A stretch of DNA of 64,000 bases from Mortierella sp. BCC40632. Taxonomy: Eukaryota; Mortierellomycota; Mortierellomycetes; Mortierellales; Mortierellaceae. The position numbers and the translations under genes are program-made. The notes under the pieces were generated by a model, which was not told the DNA's origin, searched no databases, and saw nothing but the letters and a program-made list of their open reading frames with translations. Of the stretch, positions 33,941 to 47,634 are shown piece by piece. Positions within the stretch are counted from its first letter, which is position 1. Each line of letters opens with the position of its first letter. The stretch lies in NCBI GenBank assembly GCA_011634665.1, contig WAEK01000005.1, forward strand, positions 488,001 through 552,000, read 5' to 3'.

Positions 33941-36295
33941 ATGACTCGCAATTCTCGCTCTCAAAGAATAATCGCAACGTCTGACTTGAGGACGATCTAC
34001 CCTAAGGTCACGCTCAAAGAAAGATCTGTGAGTCCAGTGAAGAACCCAGGCGCCAAAGAGTGGTGTGTGCCATTGGCAAAGATCAAAAAGGTTCTTCGAA
34101 TTAGGATGAGTGGCGATATCTCTGTATTCCGCGGAGATGGTACTACTTTGATCCCTACTGAGCAGTAAGTTTGGATATCGACTAGAAATAGATTTTGGTG
34201 CGAAAGTAGTCTAAATCTACCCATACTAACCCTGTTCCTTTCTTTGATTTCATCCTGTAGTGTGATTCCTTCGGGGGCGCAAGTCAGATACTTTGCTGAT
34301 GAGGTATTGAAAATTAGCCCCCTTCATTCTGAGGATGGTTCCAACACTGGTAGTCCCGAAAGGACTTCTCCGCCCCATTCCGAGGCAGTACCTGGTGTCT
34401 CAGAGTTGCCACAATCTATAGCTCGTAGGCGTGAACTCGCTAGGGGCTCTCGGGCACCCGCTGAACTTGTTATTGGAAGAGCTACTACCCCAGCCCCAGT
34501 CGCCCATGATCCATCAAATACTGCCGTTTCTCCCACATCTTCAGTGCATTACCCCAGTCCATCCTCGGCTCAGGCAAGGTCATCCTCCCGATGGCCACAG
34601 AGACCAGCTGAGAGATACTCTGCCGATCCAAGCTCGCCAGTCTCGAGAAGTAACATGCCGAACAGCCATGAGACGACCCCAAGTTGGGTATGTTCACTAC
34701 TTGATTCTAATGACGCGCTTTTGGATCGTATGCATAACTTGGACAACTCTGTTGCCCGAATCGAGGAAAGATTTCACCGCAGTTATGTTCACCAATACGA
34801 AGTTTCACGCAAAATGTCTCAAAAGATAACGGCCATTCATGACATGCTTGCCAGCGATATCGGTCGTCCAAGGCATGCTTCTGAACATAACTCTCGATCA
34901 TTTTCTGAGGCACCTTCTTCAGCTCATCTATACAGTAGTGATCTCTCGGTGCCACAAGGCAGAAGGTCAAACGGACCATATTACTATTCCTCGAGCTATC
35001 CTGAACAGAACGAGGAAATGACCTCAAGTACTTGGCGAGCCCCGCCTCGAGACAATGTTGGCAGAGAAAGATACGGTGGAGGCTCTAGTCAACAGTACCA
35101 ATATGAGAACGGCGCCTCGGGCCATGCTTCATATGCTTCTGGCTCTAATTCCCGAAGTCGTGAACATGACAGTCAAGGAAACTTTCCTCTGCAGACTAGG
35201 TCATATAACTACCCAAGTTACAGTGGAAGCTCTGGTCAGGGTTACACCTATTATGGGCAATCACGGGCGCGACAGTATGACAGAAATCCTGAACAAGGAT
35301 CACATCAGGCGAGCTATCAAGCCTACCGTGAGCCGAGCCAGAGCAGTTACCCAGTATCTTACTCGCAAGAACCGACGGCGAATCAGGGAGAGGATCGAGA
35401 TTCTAACCAGACTTACCACTCCAGTGCTGTACGATATGACAGACATGTTACCTTTCAAGATCAACACGACCAGAGTCACGATCAAGCTGAGGCCAGAGCT
35501 CCGAATAAGAGATGTCTTGCTTCAGATACCAGTGATGGTCAATATGGCAACGGAGTAGAAGGTGTATCGACTGAGACTACTTCTGCACAACGCGAAGAAA
35601 GTACAGATAACCTCTGGGTCGAGAGTAGTGAACAAGCAGCGGCTAACAGATCTTCAAAAAAGAGATATCTTGACACCGAAGATTTCCTTGGCGATAAGGA
35701 TGACGATGTTGAACACATCAAGGAAGCTGATGATAGTACTGGAGGCAACGGTAATGACAACTATGCACAAATGGACAATTGCGGAGAGAACCGAGATCGG
35801 CCTTCGGGGTATTGCACCAGAGCGGCTAAAAGGCGCCAGACTTTGAAAGGCTATGACAGATCAGATAGAATCCTTGACCAGTCTTCATGGGACGAGCACG
35901 GAAAGTTGAATGATGAACCTAAGCAAACTCACGCAAGAGCCAGTTCGTCTTCAAAACGAAGTGTTGGTAAAACTCGCAGAGTGGCTGCAAATAATGGAGC
36001 CTTGACGAGATCGCCAAACACACCCCGTGCATCCAGAGGAAAGGAGAGACGCAGAACACAAGGGCCACTACCCACCATCCAAGAAGGGGAGGGTGCAAGC
36101 CAGGCTTCTGAGGGCGGCGAAGGCTTCACTGTAGACTCAGCAGACATCCCAAAAGACTGCTCATTGGAGGAGCTTGATACAAGCGGTCTAGACATCCTTG
36201 CTCAAACTGCAGAGAATGCTTCAAGATTGCCTCTTCCCCTTGCTGGACCAACCACCGACACTCTCCCAAGTTCTGAGGATGGACTCATGTCCTGA
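33941..36295 (+). CDS. Serine/tyrosine/glutamine-rich protein of unknown function
   Basis: Exons 33941-34164 and 34261-36295 join in phase 2 to 752 aa. I do not recognise the family. The first about 100 residues look folded: WCVPLAKIKKVLRIRMSGD, VFRGDGTTLIP and, across the splice, VIPSGAQVRYFADEVL, a pattern of short strands that may be a small beta-rich domain. A probable coiled coil follows at about 240-290 (DALLDRMHNLDNSVARIEE). The rest is low complexity: Ser/Pro-rich, then Tyr/Gln/Ser/Gly-rich around 330-480 (SSYPEQNEEMTSSTW, YASGSNSRSREHD), then charged with basic clusters such as KSVGK-like KRSVGKTRR. Such Tyr/Gln/Ser-rich tails often belong to nuclear or RNA-granule proteins; this is only a hint. 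Confidence 0.75.
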
Positions 36296-36489
36296 ATTTT
36301 TTAAACACAGGGGTGTCAAACCCATGAGGAAACTCTTTTTGGCAGGTTTCATTCCAGATTATGAAGCTTCTGTACCTTCCGGTTCCATTTACGACTATTC
36401 TTTTTCAGATAGCTACGCCGCTGACTTTCGCACTTATACATGACTAGCCCATTCGATTCAGGGATAACGATACATCTTTAGTATATGAT
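36296..36489. other. Convergent 3' spacer
   Basis: 194 bp between two converging stop codons. Nothing notable. Confidence 0.6.
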
Positions 36490-38193
36490 CTACGAACTTC
36501 TAAACTTTTCAACCAAAGTTCCAGCTTGATTAAAAACAAGAAAAATCACAGCACTCGAGGGCGCAGCCTTGATTAGGCCCGGAAGCAGACCCTTGAACAA
36601 CGCTAAATATCCTTCATTCCTTGCAATGTAGATTATACATCTCCAGACAGAGTTTGGTAGTTTTTTAGGAGTGCTCATCCCTTTGCTCAAAGCCGCCTGT
36701 TGTTCAGGCGAATAAATGTTAATGGTTGTCTTTTGTTGTTCAGATCCTTGAACTTGAAGTCGTTTCCGGACCATATCTAGAGGATAGACTCCAGTCTTGG
36801 AGATCACACCAGACATTGCGCCACAAAAGAAATCCTCCAACCCGAGGAGAAATTGTCCAAGCGAAGATGAACGAGTAGTTTGGGTTTTTGATGGATCTGC
36901 ATTTCCCTTTTGTTTCAGCCAGGATGCGATTTGCTTCAGGGTATCATAAGACCCGAACATGATGCCCATGTAAGGAATCACTTGAATCAGTGCTGGTGAC
37001 ATGCCCCGATAAAATCCTGGTACTCCATCCTGTCGATAGATATGTTTGCACGCCTGAACAAGTCCAGTATAGACCTAGAATTTAAACGGAATTATTAGAG
37101 TGTGGTACTTGGATAGCAACACTCGTGGCGTTTAAGAGCTATCGTGGGTCAGCATACCTTCACATCCCTTTGGATTGCAAATCTGGTTCTCAAGAGATCA
37201 AATGGGTATGTGCAGGCTGTTGCTATCATTCCTGCATTTGCTCCAGCAATAAAAGACTGGACGACTGATGAACCAATCACGTTAGAGACGGCGCGCAGGG
37301 GGGCTGTCGCATCCATCACAGTTGCTCCACCTTGGTTGGCTAACTTTGTGTTTATGTTTTCCTGAACAGAGGCCGCACTCCTACTTGAGACCTCTGCTGT
37401 TTTCACCAAAAATACCTTTGTCTGTTGATAGACGAGGAACTGGATCCCGCTATATGTCAGGTAGAGGTACTCTGCTGCCATATTCCCTTTCCAAAGGCCC
37501 TACAATCCAGGGAACAAAAAACAAAACATGTACACACACACACTGTTCAGAAACTGAGGAGGAGGGATAGACATGTATCAATGGCTCCTGATTTGTAAAC
37601 AGCTTCCTTTGACTTACTCGGATACCTTCTTCACGAACAATTGTTGCCATGCTAGAAAACATCCCTCTGTACTTTGGTTGGATTTTGGTTTGTATGACCT
37701 CTTTGGAGGCTGATCCTGGTACCCCTTTAGTCGTCTTCCAATTAAGCATGGTTGATAGGTCTTTACGTTGTGTTTGCATCTATGAATGGAAACCATAGTG
37801 AGCTATCATTGCTCTTTGTAATATCAAGTCAGCACTCAAAGACAGTCTTCATCAAGCAAGCAATAATAGCTTTGGGGACCTTGATGCCCAATAGGGGAGT
37901 ATCCATGTGAAGTATACCTGCATCCGGATCTTTACAACGTCCAGGGGCGCAATAACAAATCGAGCAATGACGCCCGCTAATGCTCCACAAAAGACGGTCT
38001 CCGTCTTGGATAACGTCGGGGTCCCTGTAGCAATACTTGAACGGGGCCTGCTAGTATCTTTGTGGCTGCTGTTGGTACTGATATTGGACGTTCTGGAGGA
38101 TTGGGGAATGGGGTGAACTGGATTGCTGACATCTTGCTGAGTTTGAGAGTCAGCTCCTTGGATACTTTGGGCTGAAGGTTGGTGAGCATCCAT
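36490..38193 (-). CDS. TPC1: Mitochondrial carrier, thiamine pyrophosphate carrier-like
   Basis: Exons 38193-37918, 37779-37618, 37499-37158 and 37074-36490 on the minus strand, all phase 0, give 454 aa. Members of the SLC25 family exchange metabolites across the inner mitochondrial membrane; Tpc1 imports thiamine pyrophosphate. Three carrier signatures are present: PLDVVKIRM, PFDLLRTRF and PLDMVRKRL, each starting an odd-numbered helix. GLWKGNMAAEYLYLTYSGIQF (its first half GLWKGNMAAEYLY) is the block that points to Tpc1 rather than other carriers; FYRGMSPALIQVIPYMGIMF is the equivalent in the second repeat. Longer than the about 310 aa usual because of a Ser/Thr-rich N-terminal extension (about 65 residues) and insertions between helices. 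Substrate is inferred from similarity only. Confidence 0.82.
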
Positions 38194-39168
38194 TTTGATC
38201 GAATCTAAACTAGAAAGGAGGTTTTTGATCTTTCAACGGAAAACAGGAGATGGTCAAACGCGCAGTCGGGATGGATGAATGCAATCAATTAGGTGCACTC
38301 AACGCGGGCAAAACGCAAACCACCTGAAAAAAAAAAAAAAAAAGCCACCTAACGCGCTAGAGGGCACGCACGATGTTGCCATGTTGGATGCACGAAGAAT
38401 ACAATGGCTAGAGATGGCACTAGCTGTGAAGTGTTTGCCTAAACCAAGGTTTTTTGTTTTAAGAGAGTAGACAGCTGGGAGAGAAAAGTGAGGCTCCCTT
38501 TGCCCCCTCTCCACAAATGGTCTCTGACATTTGAAACGGAGATAGGATGTCACACCAGCAACACGGGTATATACTATTACAGTGGGATACAATTGAGAAA
38601 GCCTTCAGATGTAAACCGAGAGCCATTGTTTAGCCAACACAAAGAGACGGTAGGTCAAGTTTTTTTTTCTTGGCCTGTTGAAGGAAAGCTTGGCTGTGTA
38701 TGCCTGTCGAGCCACAAGGCCACTGAGTAAGAATAGACATAGAGAGAGAGAGTGTGTGTGTGTAAGTGAGAGTGATAGTGAGAGTGAAAGTGAAAGAAAG
38801 AGAGAAATAAAGAAAGAAAGAAAGCTGTAGACAGTCCCCCCTCTCTTCCCCCACAGGGCTGTGTTGAATCTGCACGTTCTTCGCATCTTGCCCAAACGGG
38901 GGAGGCCTTGTCCAACAGCCAAGAGCAGACAGCCACTCTTTCTCTTTCCTTCTGATACTCCGACAGCTCTTGTCCTTCTCTCTTTCTATTCAACTCTGCG
39001 CTTCTTTTTCTTTTTCCAGCCTTTCAGTCGGTCCGACCTTTTGCCTTGTCCAAGTCAATTCTTCCTGCTGGTCTGCGACATTGTTCTTTTTGCCCTGCTT
39101 CGTTCTTTTCGGCTTCTTTCCACGATCCAACTCTGCAGCTCGGCTGAGAACTAAGCACCATCCCCATT
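38194..39168. promoter_or_regulatory. Divergent intergenic region, GA then CT tracts
   Basis: 975 bp between the divergent starts of the carrier and the YTP1-like gene. An A tract lies at about 38325-38343. GA and GT-rich sequence lies at 38738-38825, and a CT-rich stretch at 38936-39020 precedes the plus-strand gene. It must contain both promoters; no defined box identified. Confidence 0.5.
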
Positions 39169-41042
39169 ATGGACCACATGCAGGACTCGAATCCAGATGC
39201 ACATCCCGTGCATTCTAAACACCTCGACAACCCACTCATTATAATTCATGTCACTTGCATGATGGTCGCCTATGGTGTTCTCATGCCTCTAGGCATCATG
39301 GCAAGCTCCAATCCTTGACGTCGCAAAATAGAGAAAAGGCCTATCACTAAAATTTCCCAGGAGGACTAACTGCTCCTTTCCTTTCCCCTTTTCGAACAGC
39401 TGGGTATCCGAAAACACAAGGTGCATGTTCCCCTTATGGCAGGAACTGTGCTCGTGGCAATGTGCGGCTACTTTTTCGGCTATTTTCACCATCTCTTTGG
39501 AATCGGTGAACATGCTCATGACGATCCAAGCGAACAGACACCAGGAGCGACCGGAGGCATGAACATGGATGAAATTGCTTCAGCCCTCCCCAACACGGGC
39601 CTCGGAAAAAGGCAGGCCGGAGACACTTCTGCTGAACATTATGGATGGCGGTGGGGAATCTCCGCCCACGGAGCTCTGGCAAACCTTCTTTTGTTACTGT
39701 TGTTCATCCAAGTTGGCATGGGTGTCTATCGAAAGATGACCAAGGGTCGTCCGAGACTGCAGCTCCGTTGGCTCTCTGGAAAGATTGCAAGAAATACCCA
39801 CTCATACCTTGGTAAGGCCCACCTCGTCCTTGCCTATGTCCAGATTGTACTCGGCTTCATCAAACTCCTGGATGCCTGCCCCGGTCAAGCTTTTGGTCAG
39901 TGTATCTCTCACATTGTCATGGTAAGACAGCTAATTTTAGCTTGTTTGCAATTGTAAACCCCCCCCCCCACAGTTCCAAAAAGCGCTCAACACGCTCGCC
40001 AAGATACTTACAGGGCTGAACCCTTCTGTTGAAATAGGGCGGTTCTTTCTGGTGGTACGGAGGTATCTATCTTGCTTACCTCGTTGGTTCCTTCCCCGGG
40101 ATTACTCGTCCAGAGTGGTACGAGTCGATCGTGATGACCGTTTGGGGAGTGATCAATTTCTCGATTCTTCACCAGTGGGGTACCCGCTGGTCGCATGCGG
40201 TGAGTGGCGTAGACTGGACCTTGCTCAAAGTGTTTGCTCGTTCTCAGAGTCACTCCTGCTACTAATTATCTGGGTTTCCTTCCATTCCGTCCTGTCATTC
40301 GTAGGATCTTCAACACACCTCATTGGGACTCCTTTGGGTTGGTGGTGGCCTCCTCTCAATACTCCTCGAGTCCAAGTACAGCCCACTGTCGTCTTTCATC
40401 ATCCGGAAGAATCCTATCCCAGCACTCTTAATTGTCCTCACAGGATTCGCCATGGGTCAACATTCTCAGTATTACATGTTTGCTACCACAGTACACACAT
40501 TCTTTGGGTACTGTCTTATGCTTGGAGGCGCCTGCCGTCTAGTTCAACTTGCCCTTCGCCCACCTGTTGCGCCTGCAGACCATACTACCACAGCCAGTTC
40601 CGTTGATGATGAAGATGATGCAACGCTGGATGATGACTCACAAGGGAAGAATAGCCCTCATGGCCTCCATCTTCTCGATCAGTACCCAGGCTTGGCTCCT
40701 GGAGAGACACCGGTTTCTTCATTCTTTGGCCTCCTATCAGCACTAGGCGTGATCTCTGCAGGACTACTCTTCCAGTCAGCGCATGAGGAACAGCTGAACT
40801 TGGTTATGTATTATCTCACGGATGCAAGTACATATATCAACTGGATCATGGCACTCTCATTTTTCTCAGTATTCTATATGCTACTTATTACTCAGGCTGG
40901 CAAGAAGACCAATCGGAATGCTACTGCGGCCAACAAATCTGCCTATAACAGACTTCGAACTCAAGCAGACACAGAGGAGCGTGGCCGTTCCTTGAGTGAC
41001 AGGGACATTGAGTTGAGTGGGTTCCTGGATGCTCGGGATTGA
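39169..41042 (+). CDS. YTP1/DUF2427 membrane protein with cytochrome b561-like N-terminus
   Basis: Exons 39169-39300, 39400-39921, 40038-40199 and 40305-41042, all phase 0, give 517 aa. Multipass membrane protein. The N-terminal half resembles the cytochrome b561-type part of these proteins, with His-bearing helices: LIIIHVTCMMVAYGVLMPLG, VHVPLMAGTVLVAMCGYFF, ISAHGALANLLLLLLFIQVG and HSYLGKAHLVLAYVQIVLG. The second half is the YTP1 C-terminal domain, with FWWYGGIYLAYLVGSFPG, LGLLWVGGGLLSILLE, IPALLIVLTGFAMGQHSQ and VHTFFGYCLMLGG. Function is not established; membrane redox or transport is possible. Intron 1 (39301-39399) begins ATG|GCAAGC, a GC donor, and the resulting MPLGIM-LGIRKH junction fits the family. 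A C-terminal acidic insertion (DDEDDATLDDD) is cytosolic by inference. Confidence 0.82.
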
Positions 41043-41142
41043 AGGCTTTATATCTCAAGACAAGATTTTTTTTTGACTAGGAGTATGTTGAAATGCAATC
41101 TTTTGCTTCAGAAATAAACTAAACTTTTGTACAGGAATAGCG

Positions 41143-43892
41143 CTATGTTGGTCGCCGAGAATTCCTCGATGCGAATGTAGCCATCGCTCTAGAGAGTGCG
41201 GTTGGTAGAGGTTTCCGCCTCTCTGGAGGACTTGATACTGCTAGGTTTCTGCTATCTAAATTAGAGAATCTCTTGATCGGATCAACCTGATCGGTTGCTT
41301 GGGTATGGAGAGATAGTTTCGAGACTGCTTTAGTAGGAACATCCCTGTCATTTTGCACCGGAGAGACCTTGCTAGTATTTGACAACTCTGTAGGCTTTGT
41401 GGGTCTCTTGGCTGCTTCTTGACCCTCTCTTCGACGACGCACCAGTAGTTCTTCCTCCTCATCTAGTGCTACTGTAATGTCTGTTCTTTGCCGTACATTG
41501 CGCGTCTCTGATCCCTCTGACTCTCCTAATAAATCTATTAGAACTGGCGGCGCAGCTCTCTTCTTAGATGGAATACTTGGCCGGAGAGTAGGAGAGCTGG
41601 GTGATGCCTCTCTTGTCCGCTTGGATGAGCTACAAAGTGATAGAGACGGTTCATTCCGAGACGTGAGTACCAAGCACGATATCTCCTCTTTCCTTCAGAT
41701 CATGCGCCATGATGAGGTTGAGTCCGTCAACGACTTTAACAACCAAAATATCTTACCTTGGTGAAGAGGAAAGGAAAGACATGACTTTGTCCAGTGCGAA
41801 GGTCCTCTTATTCTCTTCAAACTCGAACTTTTCCTTTTGAAGATTCTCTCTCTCCTTTCCTAGTCTCAAACATGCTTGGGTATAATCCTTGCGCTCTTTT
41901 TCAAGTTGTGTTCGTTGTTGCTGTAGTTTTGTTTCTGCTTCATTGAGTTCCTGCAATGTCATGTCCGATCTAAAGTAGGAACACCAGGTTTTCCCCAATA
42001 GAAAGATTAATACACTGAAATGCCCTTCTGTAAAATTTTGGGACAACTTTTATTCATACACATACACGCAGGCTAATTGACTGCAATACCTACCCATCAA
42101 CATTCAACTTGAAGTCCTGAACACCTGCTAGAAAGTTTCCTTGAGCTAGATTGTCAATCATTTGCTGGGCGCCTTGTATCAGAGCAGTCGAGTCTTCTAG
42201 TTCAAGCTGCATTCTTTCGACCTCATTTTCAAGCTCTTCAATCCGCTGATCCCGTACAACCAGTTCAGTGGGTGATATTTCTGGATCCTGTGTCGCTTGG
42301 TGGTCCCACTGATCGCTTAGGAGTGTTAATGTATCTCTAATCTCTGACTCAATATTGTCTCGAATCATCTCGAACGGTAGTCCATACGAGCCCTACATAA
42401 CAAAGAATAAACTAATGGGTAAGTCATGCATCTCTTTTGTGGGCCCAGTTCCAGGTATGGCAATGATATCAAATCTTACAGTTGCTGTGTTTTTCGACGG
42501 TGATTTCTTCTGGAGGAGTCCATCTAATTCAGTATGCACTGTGTACAGTGTCTTGCGAAGTTGCTCATTTTCTTCTACAAGATCGCCTTCTCTTGCTGTC
42601 TGCTGTTCAATAACCTCCTTAAGCAACTGCTCAGCATCGTTTGTCGGTTGTTTCCCATAGAGCGTCCGAGGGACCGGATTGAGGACAGTAATTCCTCCTT
42701 GGATAGTAGACGAGACTCCAGTAGCCTGACTTCTGTTGATAGACTTTTGTACTTTATCCTTGAGGACATTCATCTCCTGCTCCTTCTTTCGTAGCTCATG
42801 CTATTCCCAGGATTGGCAATAAAAGATGATGAAAGGAGTAAATGTGAGTTAACAATTGACTTCCTCCCTTGGATTGCGACAGAGTGATAATAGCTGAATA
42901 CCCACAGTGTATTGTGTTTTCGTAAACTGAAGATTTGCTTTTGCTGCTTTGAGTTCTTCACGAGTGTTCCGGTGCTTATCGATCTCGGTTCGGAGATCTC
43001 CCTCTAAGGATTCCGTCCTGGCACTGAGAGTGTCTACATCCCGCCTAGATCTTTCTAATTGTGTTTTCGTTTCATTCTGTGTGCCGAACCGTCAACAAGA
43101 GTCAATGAATTGTTAGAAATGAGTAGGCCAGTCAACAGCGGCAATCACACTCTACTCTATATTTCAGAATCCATCGCTTTACCAGGTTTTGAAGGGTAGT
43201 GTCATAGTCGCGCGTAAGTCTCTTCCAGTTGAGCTCAATCTCCTCTTTGTATTTGACATCTCTCTACAGCAAGAGTAACCCAAGGGAATCGTTAAAGAAA
43301 GTCAACCAAAACTATTGTTGTGAGCGAGGTCGATTGTCCAAGATATACGCATCGTTCATACGACAAGGGAATGAGTAGTGGTACCTGGTGTTGCTGAAGC
43401 AATTTGAAGAACGTCGATACTATCCTGGTGGCACTCAGCATATCTCCATCCAGAAACCGAAGGTTCGATGCATACCCATAGAGTCCAAGTTGGTGGTTCA
43501 CATGAGCACTCGTCTGGTCGAAATTGTCCACAGTGCAAAAGTCATCCCTGTTAACGGTTTGGATTCGAGCACAGCGAATGGAAAGAAAAAAGAAATTAGC
43601 GGGGACATGGTCACTAGGTTGGAAGTGGCCATACCTTTTCCTCCTTTACCTCCCCCGCCCCATTTCCTTACCCTGGCCCATTGTATAGCGAGGGGTCAAG
43701 AGATGCCAGCTTTTGAGCAAATGGCGTGCTGGGCCGATAATAGCTTTCCTGACTCTGACTATCTACATCCGAGTCGAATTCGTCCAGTCCATCAGAGCTT
43801 CGATCCAAGATGTCCTCTCGAGATGGATAAATGTTGATATTACTTGTAAAGTTTTCTGTAACAAGTGGTCGATGAAGACGTGTTGAAGTCAT
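41143..43892 (-). CDS. ADIP-domain coiled-coil protein (SSX2IP/Msd1-like)
   Basis: Eight exons on the minus strand close in frame to 672 aa: 43892-43672, 43547-43385, 43263-43183, 43076-42906, 42800-42480, 42392-42094, 41969-41757 and 41692-41143. The ADIP (afadin/alpha-actinin-binding) region starts at about residue 75: DFCTVDNFDQTSAHVNHQL, GLYGYASNLRFL, FKLLQQHQRDVKYKEEI. Related proteins SSX2IP and fission-yeast Msd1 anchor microtubule minus ends at centrosomes/spindle poles, so a role there is inferred. The middle is long coiled coil (for example ETKTQLERSRRDVDTL and RIEELENEVERMQLELED, LEKERKDYTQACLRLGKE). The C-terminal exon is basic and Ser/Pro-rich (LRPSIPSKKRAAPP). The exon chain was built from many short pieces; single boundaries could shift. 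Confidence 0.75.
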
Positions 43893-44380
43893 TTAGCCCG
43901 ATTCGTGAAAGCATCAATGGTCAAGGTAAGGACCGAAAGTGGTGAAATACCTTTACACATTTTTTTGAGGCTTTGAACAAGAGGGTCAACACCACAGAGC
44001 AATGTTCAGAGGTTCAAGACGTGCTCCTCACAAGGTACAAGTGCGTTGCAAACGTCCGTTTCGTCCCATTTTTTTTCTCCTCCACGTGTAAGAACTTGCT
44101 TGTTATGCATGAGTGCATACCATTCAGGACAATCAAGAGTGGGTTAGCTTGAAAGACCCCCTATTATCTCCAACCGATTTGTAAAGACAACAACTTGGTA
44201 TCGCAGTACCTGAAGGTGCTACCCCAAGCTTTACGCCTGTCTCAAAAGATTTTGATACAACATATGATGAATACTATTACAAGAACATGGATCAAGCAAG
44301 AACTACATACTCAATAAGACCAGGGCTGAGAGGTGTGAAATGCTACATGCGTTTATTGAGTGACAATGCTAGTCAGGAGC
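43893..44380. other. Intergenic, no gene seen
   Basis: 488 bp holding the ADIP gene promoter and the 3' region of the b5 reductase gene. No conserved frame. Confidence 0.55.
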
Positions 44381-46097
<1,717 letters not shown>

Positions 46098-47634
46098 GAT
46101 GATGCTGATGACAATGGAGATGGGGCGGGGCAAGAGATGAACAGAGTGTCAGGGGAGATAGAGAGAAAAGAGAAGAAGAGTTGTGGGCGAACAGGGCGCC
46201 TTTTCAAAGCTCTCTCTTCCTCCCTATCAGGCCTCGCGCCACCGACCCAAACGACGATCCTATTCGTTGGCACACAGGGGAGGGCTGCGGGGGTCTCGCT
46301 TTGGCATTTCGGGCGGCCGAGTGTACAGTACATACATCAACCATGACTCGCCGTTCGCTTCGTCCCGACAGAAATGTTCCGGGTTGGGAAAACACCCTGA
46401 ACGAGCCGAGTCTGGTCTTGTCCTTCCCGGTACAACACAGTTCTCTTTCGTCAGATGTCTAAAACGCTCGCTATGTGAACCGCCAGTCGGAGGTAGCATC
46501 CAAGGCTCATTGCTTGATCCCCTCCCCCCTCCCCTTTCCCTTTCTCCTCTCTACCCTTGACCTACTCTACCCCATTCATCCCCCAAAGCATTTCCAACGA
46601 CTGTGCGCGCACAGACAATGGAACAAAACTACTATTGTAAGGCACTGCGGCCGGCGAGATTCTTATTCAGCATCATCTTGCCTTCAGGATCAGCCGGATA
46701 CCCACTGTTGGTACATTAGGTATCCATCCTACTGTTCTTGGGTTTCTACCGTTGGCCTAGATTCTCGTAGGACATCAACTGTTCTTCTTTAATGGCGTCA
46801 GGGCAAAAAATAGTTCCTATCTGATCCGACAGGAGTCTCCACACGGCGCTTCGATCCCTACGACAACACTCGTGGATATTCAGACATGAACTTGACAGGA
46901 CCATTTCAGTGGCACCGGGTAGATGCGCGGATATGTGCCTTGCAGAAATCGGAGGAGCTGGTGCAATAACACCGTGCGCAATCAACATGCATATAAGCAA
47001 CATGGATACATCAAAGGGGGGAAAAGTTGAACTGGAGTACAACACCACTCCTGCCAGCTCTCTTAGAATCGCACAGGATGTGTAGTGTGTTTTTTATCTC
47101 ACTCTCTCACTCTCACTCTCTCTTATTTGCAACATAATCTTGAGAGGAGAGGAGCAAGGAACGGGGGTGGAGACAAAGAGACGGACGAGTAAGCAAGAAC
47201 AATGGACAACGTGTGTCATGGGAGAAGCCATCCCATGATGCTGCCCGTGTCGGGCAAAGCCAGACTAGGCATTGAAGAGAGCAGCATAAATCATGAGAGG
47301 GAAGGTCTTTCTCTCTCTTCTCCTCTCTCTCTTTCTCTCTTTCTCTGTCACACTCCTTGCCCTTCACCTTACCTCACTGCTTGCTCCTTTCCCTCACCCT
47401 GCCTCTCATCTTTCTATCTTTCCTGCATTGCGGATGGAATGAATGCGAATCCCAGATTCTCATTTGCGCTACTACTCCCATCGTCATCTCAGCACTCTAT
47501 TAACGCAGCGCCGCCAGTCCGTTGTTCCTCTACACTCACACCCTTCCCCTGCTCCATTCTCTGGGTTTATTAAAGATACTCTCACGACACGCACCGCATA
47601 AAAAAGAAAAAGAAAAGAAAAAAGTTCCGTACTG
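46098..47634. other. Divergent intergenic region, no gene seen
   Basis: About 1.5 kb between the b5 reductase and CRAL-TRIO starts. CT/AG runs lie at 47100-47125 and 47310-47350. Open frames at 46181-46792 and 47202-47573 look like random or repeat-derived sequence. Confidence 0.55.

Noticed and set aside
46181..46792. Overlapping plus-strand open frames between CBR1 and the CRAL-TRIO gene
   Set aside because: Several frames are open at once, none resembles a protein family and no splice chain to a neighbour could be made.
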